Shown piece after piece: positions 41,805 through 50,685 of a stretch of DNA of 64,000 nt. The stretch covers positions 1 to 64,000 of the forward strand of contig JACMPP010000016.1 in NCBI GenBank assembly GCA_014377445.1, written 5' to 3'. Within the stretch, counting starts at the first letter, position 1, and each line of letters opens with the position of its first letter. The notes under the pieces were generated by a model that had not been told where the DNA came from, ran no database searches, and saw only the letters and a program-made list of their open reading frames with translations. Made by a program: the position numbers and the translations under genes. This stretch comes from Oligoflexus sp. GTDB taxonomy: Bacteria > Bdellovibrionota_B > Oligoflexia > Oligoflexales > Oligoflexaceae.

Positions 41805-43949
41805 TTAATTCTGATCAGCAACTTCAGGAGTACTGAGATCGTACTGAAGATTGCCACCGGTCTGAAGAACGGCTGTCGTCCAGAAGTCGACTGCCACTGT
41901 ATCAACCGCAGACAGGGAACCATCTTGAGCTTGAACTTTGACTGAGTAGATACCGGGCTGCATGTTGAAGAACACCGCTTTCACGAGTCCTTGCGACGAA
42001 GAGCCAAAGTACCAGCCCTGATCGATCGTTTTTCCGTAAGCATCGAGAACTGTGATCGTGAGTTTCGAAGCATCTTCTTTCGCGAGGAGCTTATGCATAA
42101 CAACGAGCTGGCCCATCGCAGGATCGAACGCTATCGAAGCATGATCTGATTCCTGGTTCAGTTCATTAAACACATCTTCAACAAAACCTCGTGGCAAGAG
42201 CGGAAGGACCGGCATCTGCTTGGGTTCCAGTGAATCGCGATCGAAAGATTGGAGCGTGTTCTCAAATTCGGCTGTTTGCACCAGAGTGTAAGTCCGGCCT
42301 TTAAATTCAGAGCGTTGCGAAAGATTGCTCAATACGTTTTCTGAAGTCCCAGGCAGGACCAGGTTCTCACCAACAGAAATCACATTCGCAGTCACAACAC
42401 TTTCGAGATTGTTAGCAACCTTGTCTTCGCCGGTGAGCTGATCCATCGCGCTACCGAAGGCAGCTAAATAAAGATTGCTCGAACGTCCGGTACTCAAAGG
42501 CAAATCTTCTTCGCTGTGAGCGCCTGGGAAGATTGGAAGGGTCAGCGCAGTTTCAAAGTTTCCACCTTGGAAGAAGCTGATTTCCGCAAGACCTGGTTTC
42601 ACGTTGAAGAAACAGAAGCGGCCGTTAGCACCGGTTTGTTTTTGTCCCGGTTGTGGACCGTGATCACTAAAGTAGTAGGGACCGTCAGCGTTCTCGTCAT
42701 TGATTTGAACGTTTAGGCCGTCAAGTGTCTGAGCGCCCTTGCTATCCATAACGCGTGCACAAAGAGATCCGTTGCTCCAATTTTGGTTGGCGCCAAGGAT
42801 ATTGAGGTAACTCACGTAAGTTTGATAAGCCATGGTGCGAACACGTTGAACTTGTGCTTTGCCCTTAGCTGAGACGACGATCTCATTGGCAGTTGGAACG
42901 ATGCGACCTTCTTCATCCGCGACCACAGCCCAAAGGCGCGAGCCAGCAGGAAGATCAGCGAAGCGGGCGATACCGGTCGCATCTGTTTTAGCTGCGATAC
43001 CCAGACCCATGAGCTGAACCGTTACACCAGCCAAAGGAAAGATTTTGCCTTCTCTCGGCTCGGAGCGCACGTCCATAACCTGGACAGCCGTGTCTTTGTA
43101 AGTAGGAGCTTCGGAAGAATACACAAAGTGTTTCTGTGCGGCTTCTTCGTTATCTTTAGTCCTATGAACCTGTAGGCTCGCCTCGGCGATACTCAGGTCA
43201 GCACTATTATGAAGAGCACTGATGTCGCCAGGCATTTGGGCAAAGCTATCCGGGAGCTTCAGGCTACTCAGATGTTGACTGCTCAAATCTGCGACGAGAT
43301 CTTTAGCGGGAGCCTCGCCCACACGCACGGGGAGGATATACATTTCATTCGCGTAAACGAAGAAAATTTCTGTTTTACCTTGAGACAAACCGCGGAAGCG
43401 TTTGCCGTCCCACTGAAGCTTGGAAGCATCACGAAGGAAGACTTGAGGTACCGCTGTGAGACCCTGGATCGTGACACTCGCCTCGTTGCTCAACGATAGG
43501 TTGAGAACCGAAGGTTGCATCTGCAAACGGCCACCAACAATACTCAGATGAATCACAGAATCGCCATTTATCGCTTGCGAGCCGGAGCTGGCAATGGACG
43601 CTGGGACTATGAGTTTGCTCGCAAGGGATGTGGACGGGCGATCGAGAAGTTCGTTGTGAAGGAGGCGTTCCGCTTCGGCCAAAATTGCGTCTTCTTCCGA
43701 ATGATCGGCAAGAGAGGACGCCGCCTTGTCACGCTTGGCGTTCATACCATACCGATCATTGATGGCCACTTTGGCCTCACGCGACAGGGTAGGGTCGCTT
43801 TCGGGAAGGTTGCCTGCCGACTTGGGGATGGCCCGCAAGAGATCGCTACTGTTCTTGAAGTCACCAGACTGTGCATTAACCGCAGACGCCCATACGATGC
43901 CAAGCAGAGCTTGGATGTAGAAGCTTCGATTAATCTTGCTGATGGCCAT
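41805..43949 (-). CDS. Large exported protein with carboxypeptidase-regulatory-like domains
   Basis: About 714 residues from the ATG at 43949, which yields a signal peptide (SFYIQALLGIVWASAVNAQ, residues 8-26); the frame is open to 44057. The middle holds a carboxypeptidase-regulatory or Ig-like unit (GVTVQLMGLGIAAKTDATGI then ARFADLPAGSRLWAVVADEE). A second such unit is SDHGPQPGQKQTGANGRFCF then FNVKPGLAEISF. Near the C-terminus KLTITVLDAYGKTIDQGWYF and VFFNMQPGIYSVKVQAQDGS form another beta-sandwich. There is no terminal barrel strand or lipobox, so it may be secreted or bound through a partner. Function unknown; a 23-base imperfect palindrome (44038-44060) lies upstream. Confidence 0.7.
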   Translation of the reverse strand: MAISKINRSFYIQALLGIVWASAVNAQSGDFKNSSDLLRAIPKSAGNLPESDPTLSREAKVAINDRYGMNAKRDKAASSLADHSEEDAILAEAERLLHNELLDRPSTSLASKLIVPASIASSGSQAINGDSVIHLSIVGGRLQMQPSVLNLSLSNEASVTIQGLTAVPQVFLRDASKLQWDGKRFRGLSQGKTEIFFVYANEMYILPVRVGEAPAKDLVADLSSQHLSSLKLPDSFAQMPGDISALHNSADLSIAEASLQVHRTKDNEEAAQKHFVYSSEAPTYKDTAVQVMDVRSEPREGKIFPLAGVTVQLMGLGIAAKTDATGIARFADLPAGSRLWAVVADEEGRIVPTANEIVVSAKGKAQVQRVRTMAYQTYVSYLNILGANQNWSNGSLCARVMDSKGAQTLDGLNVQINDENADGPYYFSDHGPQPGQKQTGANGRFCFFNVKPGLAEISFFQGGNFETALTLPIFPGAHSEEDLPLSTGRSSNLYLAAFGSAMDQLTGEDKVANNLESVVTANVISVGENLVLPGTSENVLSNLSQRSEFKGRTYTLVQTAEFENTLQSFDRDSLEPKQMPVLPLLPRGFVEDVFNELNQESDHASIAFDPAMGQLVVMHKLLAKEDASKLTITVLDAYGKTIDQGWYFGSSSQGLVKAVFFNMQPGIYSVKVQAQDGSLSAVDTVAVDFWTTAVLQTGGNLQYDLSTPEVADQN

Positions 43950-44152
43950 ATAGCGGTACACCTTGTTTCGTTCAACCTCATGAGTGATCGGCATATATTG
44001 GGAAAGCCTTGATTGAAATCTAACGTAATGCGCGCACGCTATGCTCCACTCGAACATAGCCTGTCATTAATAAGAAAAGGATAGGAATAAGAAAAGTCTA
44101 ATTTTTGCTAATCGACCAAGAACGAGAAATGATTTTTGCAAGGAATGACTTT

Positions 44153-44755
44153 TTACATGCAGGCTAGCTTTTCTTTCAACTTAGTTGGCAGGGTCTCGAG
44201 GATAAGAAGGTGAAGAAGGCTTAGGTGAGAACGCTCAGACGGAATAAGACCCAGGCGCAACTCCCAGTTTTCGAGGGTTTTTTTCGCTGAATTTATCGAC
44301 TCGGGTTTGCGGGCTTCAAGTTCGATGCAAGTTACCAAGCTTTCGAGATATTTGGCTTGGTAATAAACGATTTCTATTTCATCAAAATAGAAGACCTGGA
44401 CCTTTTTGGTCAAAGTTCCAGACCATTCAATTCCGAAGGGGTCTAAAAAAGCAGCAACTGTGTCGCCAAGGTCTTGCTCAACCTTCAGATCGAGATTTAT
44501 TTCCGTTCTTGCCTCGGAATCGCGACTGGCAACACTTTTGGTGGTGAGCTGCTGAATCAAACCATCGTAGCGATGTCGGTACACTAGGTTTGGCACGGCT
44601 TTCAAAAGAAAGTAGGTGTCGGAGACCTCTGTCACGTACTCGCTGGATGGAGAAAGCGCGCGCAGTTTGGCAAAAAAGCCACTGGGATCAAAATCCTCAG
44701 CAACTACAAACTTGTGTTCAATCTCCAGGAAACGAGTCGCTTCATTATCAGTCAT
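44153..44755 (-). CDS. CYTH-domain (triphosphate tunnel) protein
   Basis: 200 residues from the ATG at 44755. The N-terminus has the CYTH signature ExExK as EIEHK (residues 11-15). Later come the basic and acidic strands of the tunnel: YRHRYDGLIQQLTTKS, TEINLDL and ETCIELEARKP-like CIELEARKPESINSA. This fold hydrolyses or cyclises triphosphates (inorganic triphosphate, thiamine triphosphate, ATP), usually with Mg2+. The acidic positions seem partly kept. It is encoded 16 bases after the pyruvate-kinase-like gene and is probably co-transcribed. Confidence 0.75.
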   Translation of the reverse strand: MTDNEATRFLEIEHKFVVAEDFDPSGFFAKLRALSPSSEYVTEVSDTYFLLKAVPNLVYRHRYDGLIQQLTTKSVASRDSEARTEINLDLKVEQDLGDTVAAFLDPFGIEWSGTLTKKVQVFYFDEIEIVYYQAKYLESLVTCIELEARKPESINSAKKTLENWELRLGLIPSERSHLSLLHLLILETLPTKLKEKLACM

Positions 44756-44771
44756 TTCACTATCCGGCTTT

Positions 44772-46190
44772 CTATTGGAGGGTCTGCACGGTAAAGAGGT
44801 TGGACGCCTCACGACCCAGCGAAGAAAGAGTTACGGATACGAATACATAACGATCGTTGGCTTTGATCCAGCTCTTATGCAGGAGCAAGCTGTTGATAAT
44901 CGAAGTTACATGTTCGATATCTGGCGATTCATCCAAAAGAATGCCAACGACGCCCCTCACAAGTCTCAGGCGGCGAATAACATCCGCAGACATAGTTACC
45001 GCGATGATCGGTGTTCGGCTGCCGTAAGACGCCAAGTGGAGAGCTGTGTTGCCGTTTTTGGTCAAACACACAATCGCCTTGGCCTGATTTCGATAAGCCG
45101 CACGGTAGGCGGACGAAGTCACCGCCTCGATCTCATTGGTGATGTCGGGATGTTTTTTCACCCAGTTCATCGAGGGACCACCGGCCGTAAACTCCGCTTC
45201 CTCGATCGTTTTGATTGCGAGCATCAAACCACGCTGGGCGTACTTTCCGTAAGCCAGAGCTTCTGAAAGAACGACGGCATCCGCACCATCAAAAACCGCA
45301 TTGGCGATGTCGGAAACTTCCGCGCGCGTTGGCGTTACGTTATGTCTCATCGATCCAAGCATCTCGCTGGCGACAACAGATATCTTCGCGTAATCATTGC
45401 ATTTTTGAATAATTTCTTTAGTGACCATCGGCACTTGGGCTGGATCCATTTGCATCGCGAGAGACACGCGTGAAATCAGAACCCCTCGAACGAATGGAAG
45501 CAGATCATCCAGTTTTTCGAGCGTCGCAACGGTCGAAACTTTCATCATGATCCAAGGGCTGTAGGGCAGCGCATTGATCTTCTGCGTGATTTTTTCGAGT
45601 TCATTTGCATCTTCAAAAGAAGGCAAAATCAGATAATCAATGCAAGGCTCTGAGACGGCGCGAAACACATCCGGAATTTGGTCGTGTGTGAGCGGCCGCA
45701 AAGTAGCAGGCACCTGAACGTCAGCCTCGGGGTAAAGAGTGCCGCCCTGGACGATCTCAAGAACCGCGTGATCGCCGTTCAGAGACTTGACCTTCGCTAC
45801 GACCATCCCGTTACCGAGATAAACAGAGTGATTCTTCGCGAGAAGATCAGGCCATTCCTCAGTACGAATGATCAGATCCCCTTTGCCGCCAACGGGCGCT
45901 ATTTTGATTTCGTCACCGAAAACGAGTTCTTTGGGACCATCGAGTTCAACGACGGAACCACGCACGTGATCGTAGAGATCGACGAGTACCGGCAAGCGCT
46001 CGCGGGCGCCGGCAACTTCAGCTTTAATGCGACGACAGAATTGCATGACTTTGTCGATCTGGCCCTTCTCCGAAACGATTCGAAGGGCGTCGACCTTATT
46101 TACATCGAGGCTGCTCAGCAGTTCATCGGTGAGGCAAGAGCTATCAAAAGACCAAATGACATGGGTTCTACGCTGCTTTTCGATATCCAT
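44772..46190 (-). CDS. Pyruvate-kinase-like protein with substituted metal-binding residues
   Basis: 472 residues, the length of bacterial pyruvate kinase. The fold is recognisable: a B-domain around DGPKELVFGDEIKIAP, and PTRAEVSDIANAVFDGADAV (287-306). A C-terminal domain has RAAYRNQAKAIVCLTKNGNT. Catalytic features are altered. The N-terminal RTKIVCTIGP and NFSHG segments read RRTHVIWSFD and LRIVSEKG. The KIE metal site reads MKVS, keeping Lys217 but replacing Glu with Ser219. ARGDLG reads SRVSLA with Asp replaced by Ser243. SGETA is replaced by SEALA. I infer loss of classical kinase activity and perhaps a regulatory role. It sits between psd and the CYTH gene. Confidence 0.85.
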   Translation of the reverse strand: MDIEKQRRTHVIWSFDSSCLTDELLSSLDVNKVDALRIVSEKGQIDKVMQFCRRIKAEVAGARERLPVLVDLYDHVRGSVVELDGPKELVFGDEIKIAPVGGKGDLIIRTEEWPDLLAKNHSVYLGNGMVVAKVKSLNGDHAVLEIVQGGTLYPEADVQVPATLRPLTHDQIPDVFRAVSEPCIDYLILPSFEDANELEKITQKINALPYSPWIMMKVSTVATLEKLDDLLPFVRGVLISRVSLAMQMDPAQVPMVTKEIIQKCNDYAKISVVASEMLGSMRHNVTPTRAEVSDIANAVFDGADAVVLSEALAYGKYAQRGLMLAIKTIEEAEFTAGGPSMNWVKKHPDITNEIEAVTSSAYRAAYRNQAKAIVCLTKNGNTALHLASYGSRTPIIAVTMSADVIRRLRLVRGVVGILLDESPDIEHVTSIINSLLLHKSWIKANDRYVFVSVTLSSLGREASNLFTVQTLQ

Positions 46191-46241
46191 AGATCTCTAT
46201 CACTCCCTCGAAGTCAAATCAGCGAACGCTTATAAGCGAGA

Positions 46242-47096
46242 CTAGGACTGTTGTCCAAGAGCCTCACCCATACGAATGGATCTGCTCGGCCACGCTTTTA
46301 AAATACGATACCCCTTCGCCAGAGCCTCGTCAAAAGCAATGATCACAGTGGATCCTAGCAGAAAAGTTCCAAGCTCTTGGCCAGCCTTTATGGATACCGG
46401 CTTATCGAGGCAAAAGATCTGTGGACTCTCTTTTTTCAGAAAACCGTTGTTCGTCGCAAAGTCCCGAAGAAAGGGGGTCGTAATTTTGCCGACGTTCAAG
46501 GCTCCGACCATAGCCAGGTGGAGCGTACCCTCGGGCGTTTCGAGTTCGAAAACCAGGCGTTCGTTTCGGGTGAATAGGTGCGGGGTAAAACCAACGGAGG
46601 GTTTATTTACCGGCCAAAGTTCGCCCGGAAAGTAGCGAATCATTTTGAGGGTCGCTGTTATGGGACTGTGAACCCGATGGTAGTTGTGAGGGGCAAGGTA
46701 GATCGTCGCCCATGCCTTGAGGCTCACCGTCTCGATGCTGTTCATGCCGAACATAAGTTCTTTGAGGGAATAGGTGAGGCCTTTGGCCTGCACACCCGTT
46801 GCATTTTCCGCCAGGCCGGAAACGCTCAGGATCCCATCCGCCGGGCTGCAAAGCTCACCTGCGATTGGGCGGGCACCGGGCTTGAGCTTACGAGTGAAAA
46901 AGTCCTCGATCGAACGATATTCGCTGATCGGCTTTTCCGCCTCGGCCACGTCGATGCCAAAGAGTTTGGCAAATCCCGTGTTCAGTGATGTTTGCAAAGA
47001 TTTCGGAAGGGTTATTTCCGCAATTTTCCCGGTCAACCAGCTAATGGCGTTGAGGGGCAGGATTCGACCAAGCCCGTTCACCATGGTAATTCGCAC
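46242..47096 (-). CDS. psd: Phosphatidylserine decarboxylase
   Basis: 284 residues from a GTG at 47096, eight bases after AAGGAG; the ATG at 47084 and a GTG at 47117 have worse spacing. The proenzyme motifs are present: EDFFTRKLKPGARPI, SPADGILSVSG, APHNYHRVHSP, NERLVFELET, VGALNVGKI and the self-cleavage motif LGST at 247-250, with Ser249 becoming the pyruvoyl group. The product makes phosphatidylethanolamine at the inner membrane. No phosphatidylserine synthase gene is adjacent; it follows trmFO closely, its ribosome site lying inside the trmFO end. Confidence 0.96.
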   Translation of the reverse strand: MRITMVNGLGRILPLNAISWLTGKIAEITLPKSLQTSLNTGFAKLFGIDVAEAEKPISEYRSIEDFFTRKLKPGARPIAGELCSPADGILSVSGLAENATGVQAKGLTYSLKELMFGMNSIETVSLKAWATIYLAPHNYHRVHSPITATLKMIRYFPGELWPVNKPSVGFTPHLFTRNERLVFELETPEGTLHLAMVGALNVGKITTPFLRDFATNNGFLKKESPQIFCLDKPVSIKAGQELGTFLLGSTVIIAFDEALAKGYRILKAWPSRSIRMGEALGQQS

Positions 47097-47109
47097 GCTC
47101 TTATCTCCT

Positions 47110-48495
47110 TCAGCCACGGGCCGTTAGATCGGCCTGGGTCTCGTAGGTACTCATATTCTTAAGGTTTATATCCTGATATTGCGCAAAAGTCTCGCGTGCT
47201 AACCCAGCCTGCTCTGCCTTTCTTTCGATTTTGCTCTGCCCCCTCTTTTTGGGGACAGTCGGGAGAAGGCCAAGGTTGGTATTCATGGGCTGAAAATCAC
47301 CAAGTCCGCCCTCGGTCACATAATGTTTCAAAGCCCCGATCATGCACTCCGGCGGTGGCATGACAAAGCTTTGGCCCAGGGCTTTGGCGGCGGCGGCTCG
47401 TCCTGCCAAGAGTCCGAGAGCTGCTGATTCGGTATACCCTTCGACGCCGGCAATCTGTCCCGCGAGAAAAATCCGCGGCGAAACTTTAAAGGAAAGATCG
47501 CCCTGAAGGACGTCCGGGCTCTTGAGATAAGTGTTGCGATGGACGGACCCAAAGCGGAAAAACTCGACGTCTTTAAGACCAGGGATCATTTGGAGGACGC
47601 GCTTTTGCTCAGGCCACTTCATTTTGGTCTGAAAACCGACCATCGACACCATCGACTCTTGTTTGTTTTCAAGGCGAAGTTGAACAGCCGCATAAGGCCA
47701 ACGACCTGTTCGCGGATCCGTAAGACCAACCGGCTTCATCGGTCCAAAACGAAGAGTCTCGCGACCGCGCTCGATCATAACTTCGATGGGCAGACAGGCT
47801 TCAAAATATTTTACCTCTTCAAATTCATGCAATGGCATCTTCTCAGCCGCGATCACGGCGTCGACGAATGCGTAATACTCATCCTTATTCAGGGGAAGGT
47901 TCCAATAATCACCCTCTTGGCCTTCGTCGTAGCGACTTTGCTTGAAAGCAATGTTGGTATCGATCGAATCCATCTCAAGCACCGGAGCGATCGCATCGTA
48001 GAAATGGAGGCGACGTCCTTCGGGAGCCATGGCCTGAAGAGCTTCGGCCAGACCATCGGAGGTCAGGGGGCCACTCGCCACAATCCAGACATCGCCCGAT
48101 TTCTCGAGCTCCTCTGCACTTGGCAACGAAGTGATTTCTGCATTGATTCTTTCGAAATTTAAGAAACTTTCAAGGGCTGTGAGCACGCCCTTAGAGAACA
48201 AGGTACGTTCGACCGCGAGGGCCATTCCCGCAGGAACGGACGCGATTTTTGCTTCGCGAATTATCAAGGAATCGAGTCGCTCCATCTCCGCCTTGAGAAG
48301 GCCGGGAGCGGAATCGGGAAGAGTTGATTTAAGGGAATTCGAGCAGACCAGTTCAGCCAGATCACCGGATTGGTGGGCGGCCGTCATCTTAAAGGGGCGC
48401 ATTTCGTAGAGTCGAACTTTAAGACCAGCTCTGAGGCACTGCCAAGCGGCTTCGCTACCCGCTAATCCACCGCCGATAATATGAATCGTTCCCAT
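47110..48495 (-). CDS. trmFO: Methylenetetrahydrofolate-tRNA (uracil-5-)-methyltransferase TrmFO
   Basis: 461 residues. A flavoprotein that makes 5-methyluridine at tRNA position 54 using methylene-THF. FAD-binding IHIIGGGLAGSEAAW opens the protein. Family motifs follow: YEMRPFKMTAAH, LAELVCSNSLKS with the conserved Cys, FYDAIAPVLEMDSI, YWNLPLNKDEYYAF, EACLPIEVMIERGRETLRFG, GLTDPRTGRWPYAAVQLRLE, FLAGQIAGVEGYTESAALGL and GGLGDFQPMNTNLGLLP. Length is as usual. Together with queA and queE it forms a scattered tRNA-modification set in this window. Confidence 0.97.
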   Translation of the reverse strand: MGTIHIIGGGLAGSEAAWQCLRAGLKVRLYEMRPFKMTAAHQSGDLAELVCSNSLKSTLPDSAPGLLKAEMERLDSLIIREAKIASVPAGMALAVERTLFSKGVLTALESFLNFERINAEITSLPSAEELEKSGDVWIVASGPLTSDGLAEALQAMAPEGRRLHFYDAIAPVLEMDSIDTNIAFKQSRYDEGQEGDYWNLPLNKDEYYAFVDAVIAAEKMPLHEFEEVKYFEACLPIEVMIERGRETLRFGPMKPVGLTDPRTGRWPYAAVQLRLENKQESMVSMVGFQTKMKWPEQKRVLQMIPGLKDVEFFRFGSVHRNTYLKSPDVLQGDLSFKVSPRIFLAGQIAGVEGYTESAALGLLAGRAAAAKALGQSFVMPPPECMIGALKHYVTEGGLGDFQPMNTNLGLLPTVPKKRGQSKIERKAEQAGLARETFAQYQDINLKNMSTYETQADLTARG

Positions 48496-48610
48496 GTCAT
48501 GCTCCTTTGTGGCCCTGCCCCAAGCTGCTGACGATAAGAATGCGAAAGCGCCTGGGTCACGGATCGCCTTTATAGCAAAGCTTTCTCGACAAACCCAGAC
48601 TCATCATAGG

Positions 48611-49372
48611 CTAAATGGAAGATGCCAGACTTACGGTTTTACCAAATTCTGCGGGGTCGAGGGACGCACCGCCGATCAAGGCTCCGTCGACATCGGCCTG
48701 AGCTAAAAGGCCCTGAATATTTGAGGATTTAACACTACCGCCATAGAGGATTCTCAAACGATCGGCCAGAGAGCCGAACTTCTGACGAACCACGCCACGA
48801 ATGAAGGCATGGGCTTCCTGCGCCTGAGCATCACTTGCCACCAAGCCTGTGCCAATAGCCCAGACCGGTTCATAGGCGATGGTAAATTCCGAATTTCCTT
48901 CGACAACATCAAGAATCGCATCCATTTGACGACGGAGCACTTCTTCCATTTTCCCCGCTTCACGCTCTCCGCGCGTCTCACCGACGCAAACGATCGGGTG
49001 GATGTCGAAGGCTAACGAAGACTTGGTTTTGGCTGCAACTGAGCTGTCGCTTTCGTTGTAAAACTGGCGACGTTCGCTGTGCCCGATCAAGGTCCAGCGA
49101 ATACCAATGTCCTGCAACATGGGAATCGAGATTTCGCCGGTAAAGGCGCCGTCGGCTTTGTCATGGATCGTCTGTGTGGCAATAATTGCCTGGACGCGTT
49201 GCGCATGTTCACGAGCCGTTGTTAAGAACGGCGCGGGAACGGCGAGAAGAACATCAACCTTCTGACGATCGATACCGCGCGTCGCTTCTTCGAGAGCTGT
49301 AAAATAGGCTGGCACTTTGGAGTTGAGTAGATTCATCTTCCAGTTGCCGGCGATCAAGGGCTTACGTTTCAT
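48611..49372 (-). CDS. tpiA: Triosephosphate isomerase
   Basis: 253 residues from the ATG at 49372, eight bases after GGGAG; the upstream ATG at 49387 lies in that site. Interconverts dihydroxyacetone phosphate and glyceraldehyde 3-phosphate. Active-site residues are Lys12 in AGNWKMN, His98 in IGHSERR and Glu168 in AYEPVWAIGTG. The phosphate loop ends ILYGGSVKSSN and GALIGGASLD. It follows pgk by 15 bases, the common pgk-tpiA pair. Confidence 0.98.
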   Translation of the reverse strand: MKRKPLIAGNWKMNLLNSKVPAYFTALEEATRGIDRQKVDVLLAVPAPFLTTAREHAQRVQAIIATQTIHDKADGAFTGEISIPMLQDIGIRWTLIGHSERRQFYNESDSSVAAKTKSSLAFDIHPIVCVGETRGEREAGKMEEVLRRQMDAILDVVEGNSEFTIAYEPVWAIGTGLVASDAQAQEAHAFIRGVVRQKFGSLADRLRILYGGSVKSSNIQGLLAQADVDGALIGGASLDPAEFGKTVSLASSI

Positions 49373-49387
49373 CAAGGCAACTCCCAT

Positions 49388-50575
49388 TTATTTCAATAGA
49401 ACTTTTACACCCGGAAGCATCGTGCCTTCGAGAAACTCTAAAGATGCCCCACCACCGGTCGAAATATGATCGATGTGGTCGGCAACTCCTGCCTTGTTTG
49501 CAGCACTTACGCTATCGCCACCGCCGATGACGGTGAAGCCTTTGCAGTCAGCCATCGCCTCAGCGACACGCAAACTTCCGCGCGCAAACTGATCGAATTC
49601 AAATACACCCATCGGTCCATTCCAAAGTACGGTCTTCGAGAGGGCGATGATATCTGCGTAATGCTTGGCGGTTTTACGGCCAATATCAAGGCCCATGAGG
49701 CCTTTGGGAATGCTCTTGGTATTGAGTTCAACGGGCACTGCATCTTTGCCAAACTTCTCAGCCGCGATATGATCTTCCGGCAGAATGATCTGAACTTTAC
49801 GTGCTTCCGCATTTTTATAGATCGCAGCGACGAGATCCAGTTTGTCGTGCTCGACGCGCGAATCACCGACTTCCACACCTTGATATTTGAGGAAGGTGTA
49901 AGCCATCGCTCCACCAACAAGGAGGTAGTTGGCTGATTGCATAAGATTGAGAACAACGCTGATCTTATCCGACACTTTCGATCCACCCATGATCACAGTG
50001 AAAGGAGCGGTCGGTTTCTTTTGAAGACCGGAAAGGACTTCGATTTCGCGTTCCACGAGGAGACCAGCCGCGCGTTTGTTCGCAGGAAAAAATTCGGCTG
50101 CGGCAACAACTGAGGCATGCGCGCGATGCAAAGTCCCGAAGGCATCGTTTACATAGCAGTCAAAACCTTGTGCCAGTTGACGCGCAAAGGTCGGATCGTT
50201 CTTGGTTTCACCGGCATGGAAGCGCAGGTTTTCATAAAGGATAATTTGGTTTTTGCTCAATTGGTTGAGCACATGTTCCGCGGGCTCGGACGTATAGTCT
50301 TTGACGAAAACAACTTCGAGATTGAGAAGTTCGGCCAGGCGCTCACCGATCGGTTCGAGGCTGAATTCAGGCATAACCTCACCATCGGGACGACCGAGGT
50401 GAGACATCAGCGCGATTTTTTTGGTGTGCTCGAGCAAGTAACGAATCGTGGGCAGTGCAGCTTGGATACGGGTATCATCCGTGATCTTACCATTGTCGAG
50501 TGGTACGTTCAGATCGAGACGGACGAGGACTTTTTTGTCCTTGAGTTCGAGTTCACTAAGCTTGCGAAATTCCAT
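49388..50575 (-). CDS. pgk: Phosphoglycerate kinase
   Basis: 395 residues; GAGGAG lies six bases before the ATG. Signature KVLVRLDLNVPLDNGKITDD at the N-terminus, substrate motifs ALMSHLGRPDG and ENLRFHAGE, then DAFGTLHRAHASVV. Nucleotide-site motifs are IMGGSKVSDKI, LWNGPMGVFEFDQFARG and IGGGDSVSAANKAG, with the end STGGGASLEFLEGTMLPGV. Length is normal. It is first in the pgk-tpiA operon and divergent from the glutathione-synthetase-like gene; the glyceraldehyde 3-phosphate dehydrogenase gene is not in the 110-base gap upstream. Confidence 0.98.
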   Translation of the reverse strand: MEFRKLSELELKDKKVLVRLDLNVPLDNGKITDDTRIQAALPTIRYLLEHTKKIALMSHLGRPDGEVMPEFSLEPIGERLAELLNLEVVFVKDYTSEPAEHVLNQLSKNQIILYENLRFHAGETKNDPTFARQLAQGFDCYVNDAFGTLHRAHASVVAAAEFFPANKRAAGLLVEREIEVLSGLQKKPTAPFTVIMGGSKVSDKISVVLNLMQSANYLLVGGAMAYTFLKYQGVEVGDSRVEHDKLDLVAAIYKNAEARKVQIILPEDHIAAEKFGKDAVPVELNTKSIPKGLMGLDIGRKTAKHYADIIALSKTVLWNGPMGVFEFDQFARGSLRVAEAMADCKGFTVIGGGDSVSAANKAGVADHIDHISTGGGASLEFLEGTMLPGVKVLLK

Positions 50576-50685
50576 GGTTGCTCCTCATCGAGACCGGCAA
50601 GCCGGTTGCATAAACTGCGGCGTTGCGATTAGACTCAGGCAACATACAGTGCTGGCAAACTCTTGCAAGTGAAAGAGACAACATA

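Noticed and set aside
44038-44060. GCTATG/CATAGC palindrome upstream of the 714-residue gene as an operator
   Set aside because: Only six-base perfect arms with an 11-base spacer; too weak to list as a site.
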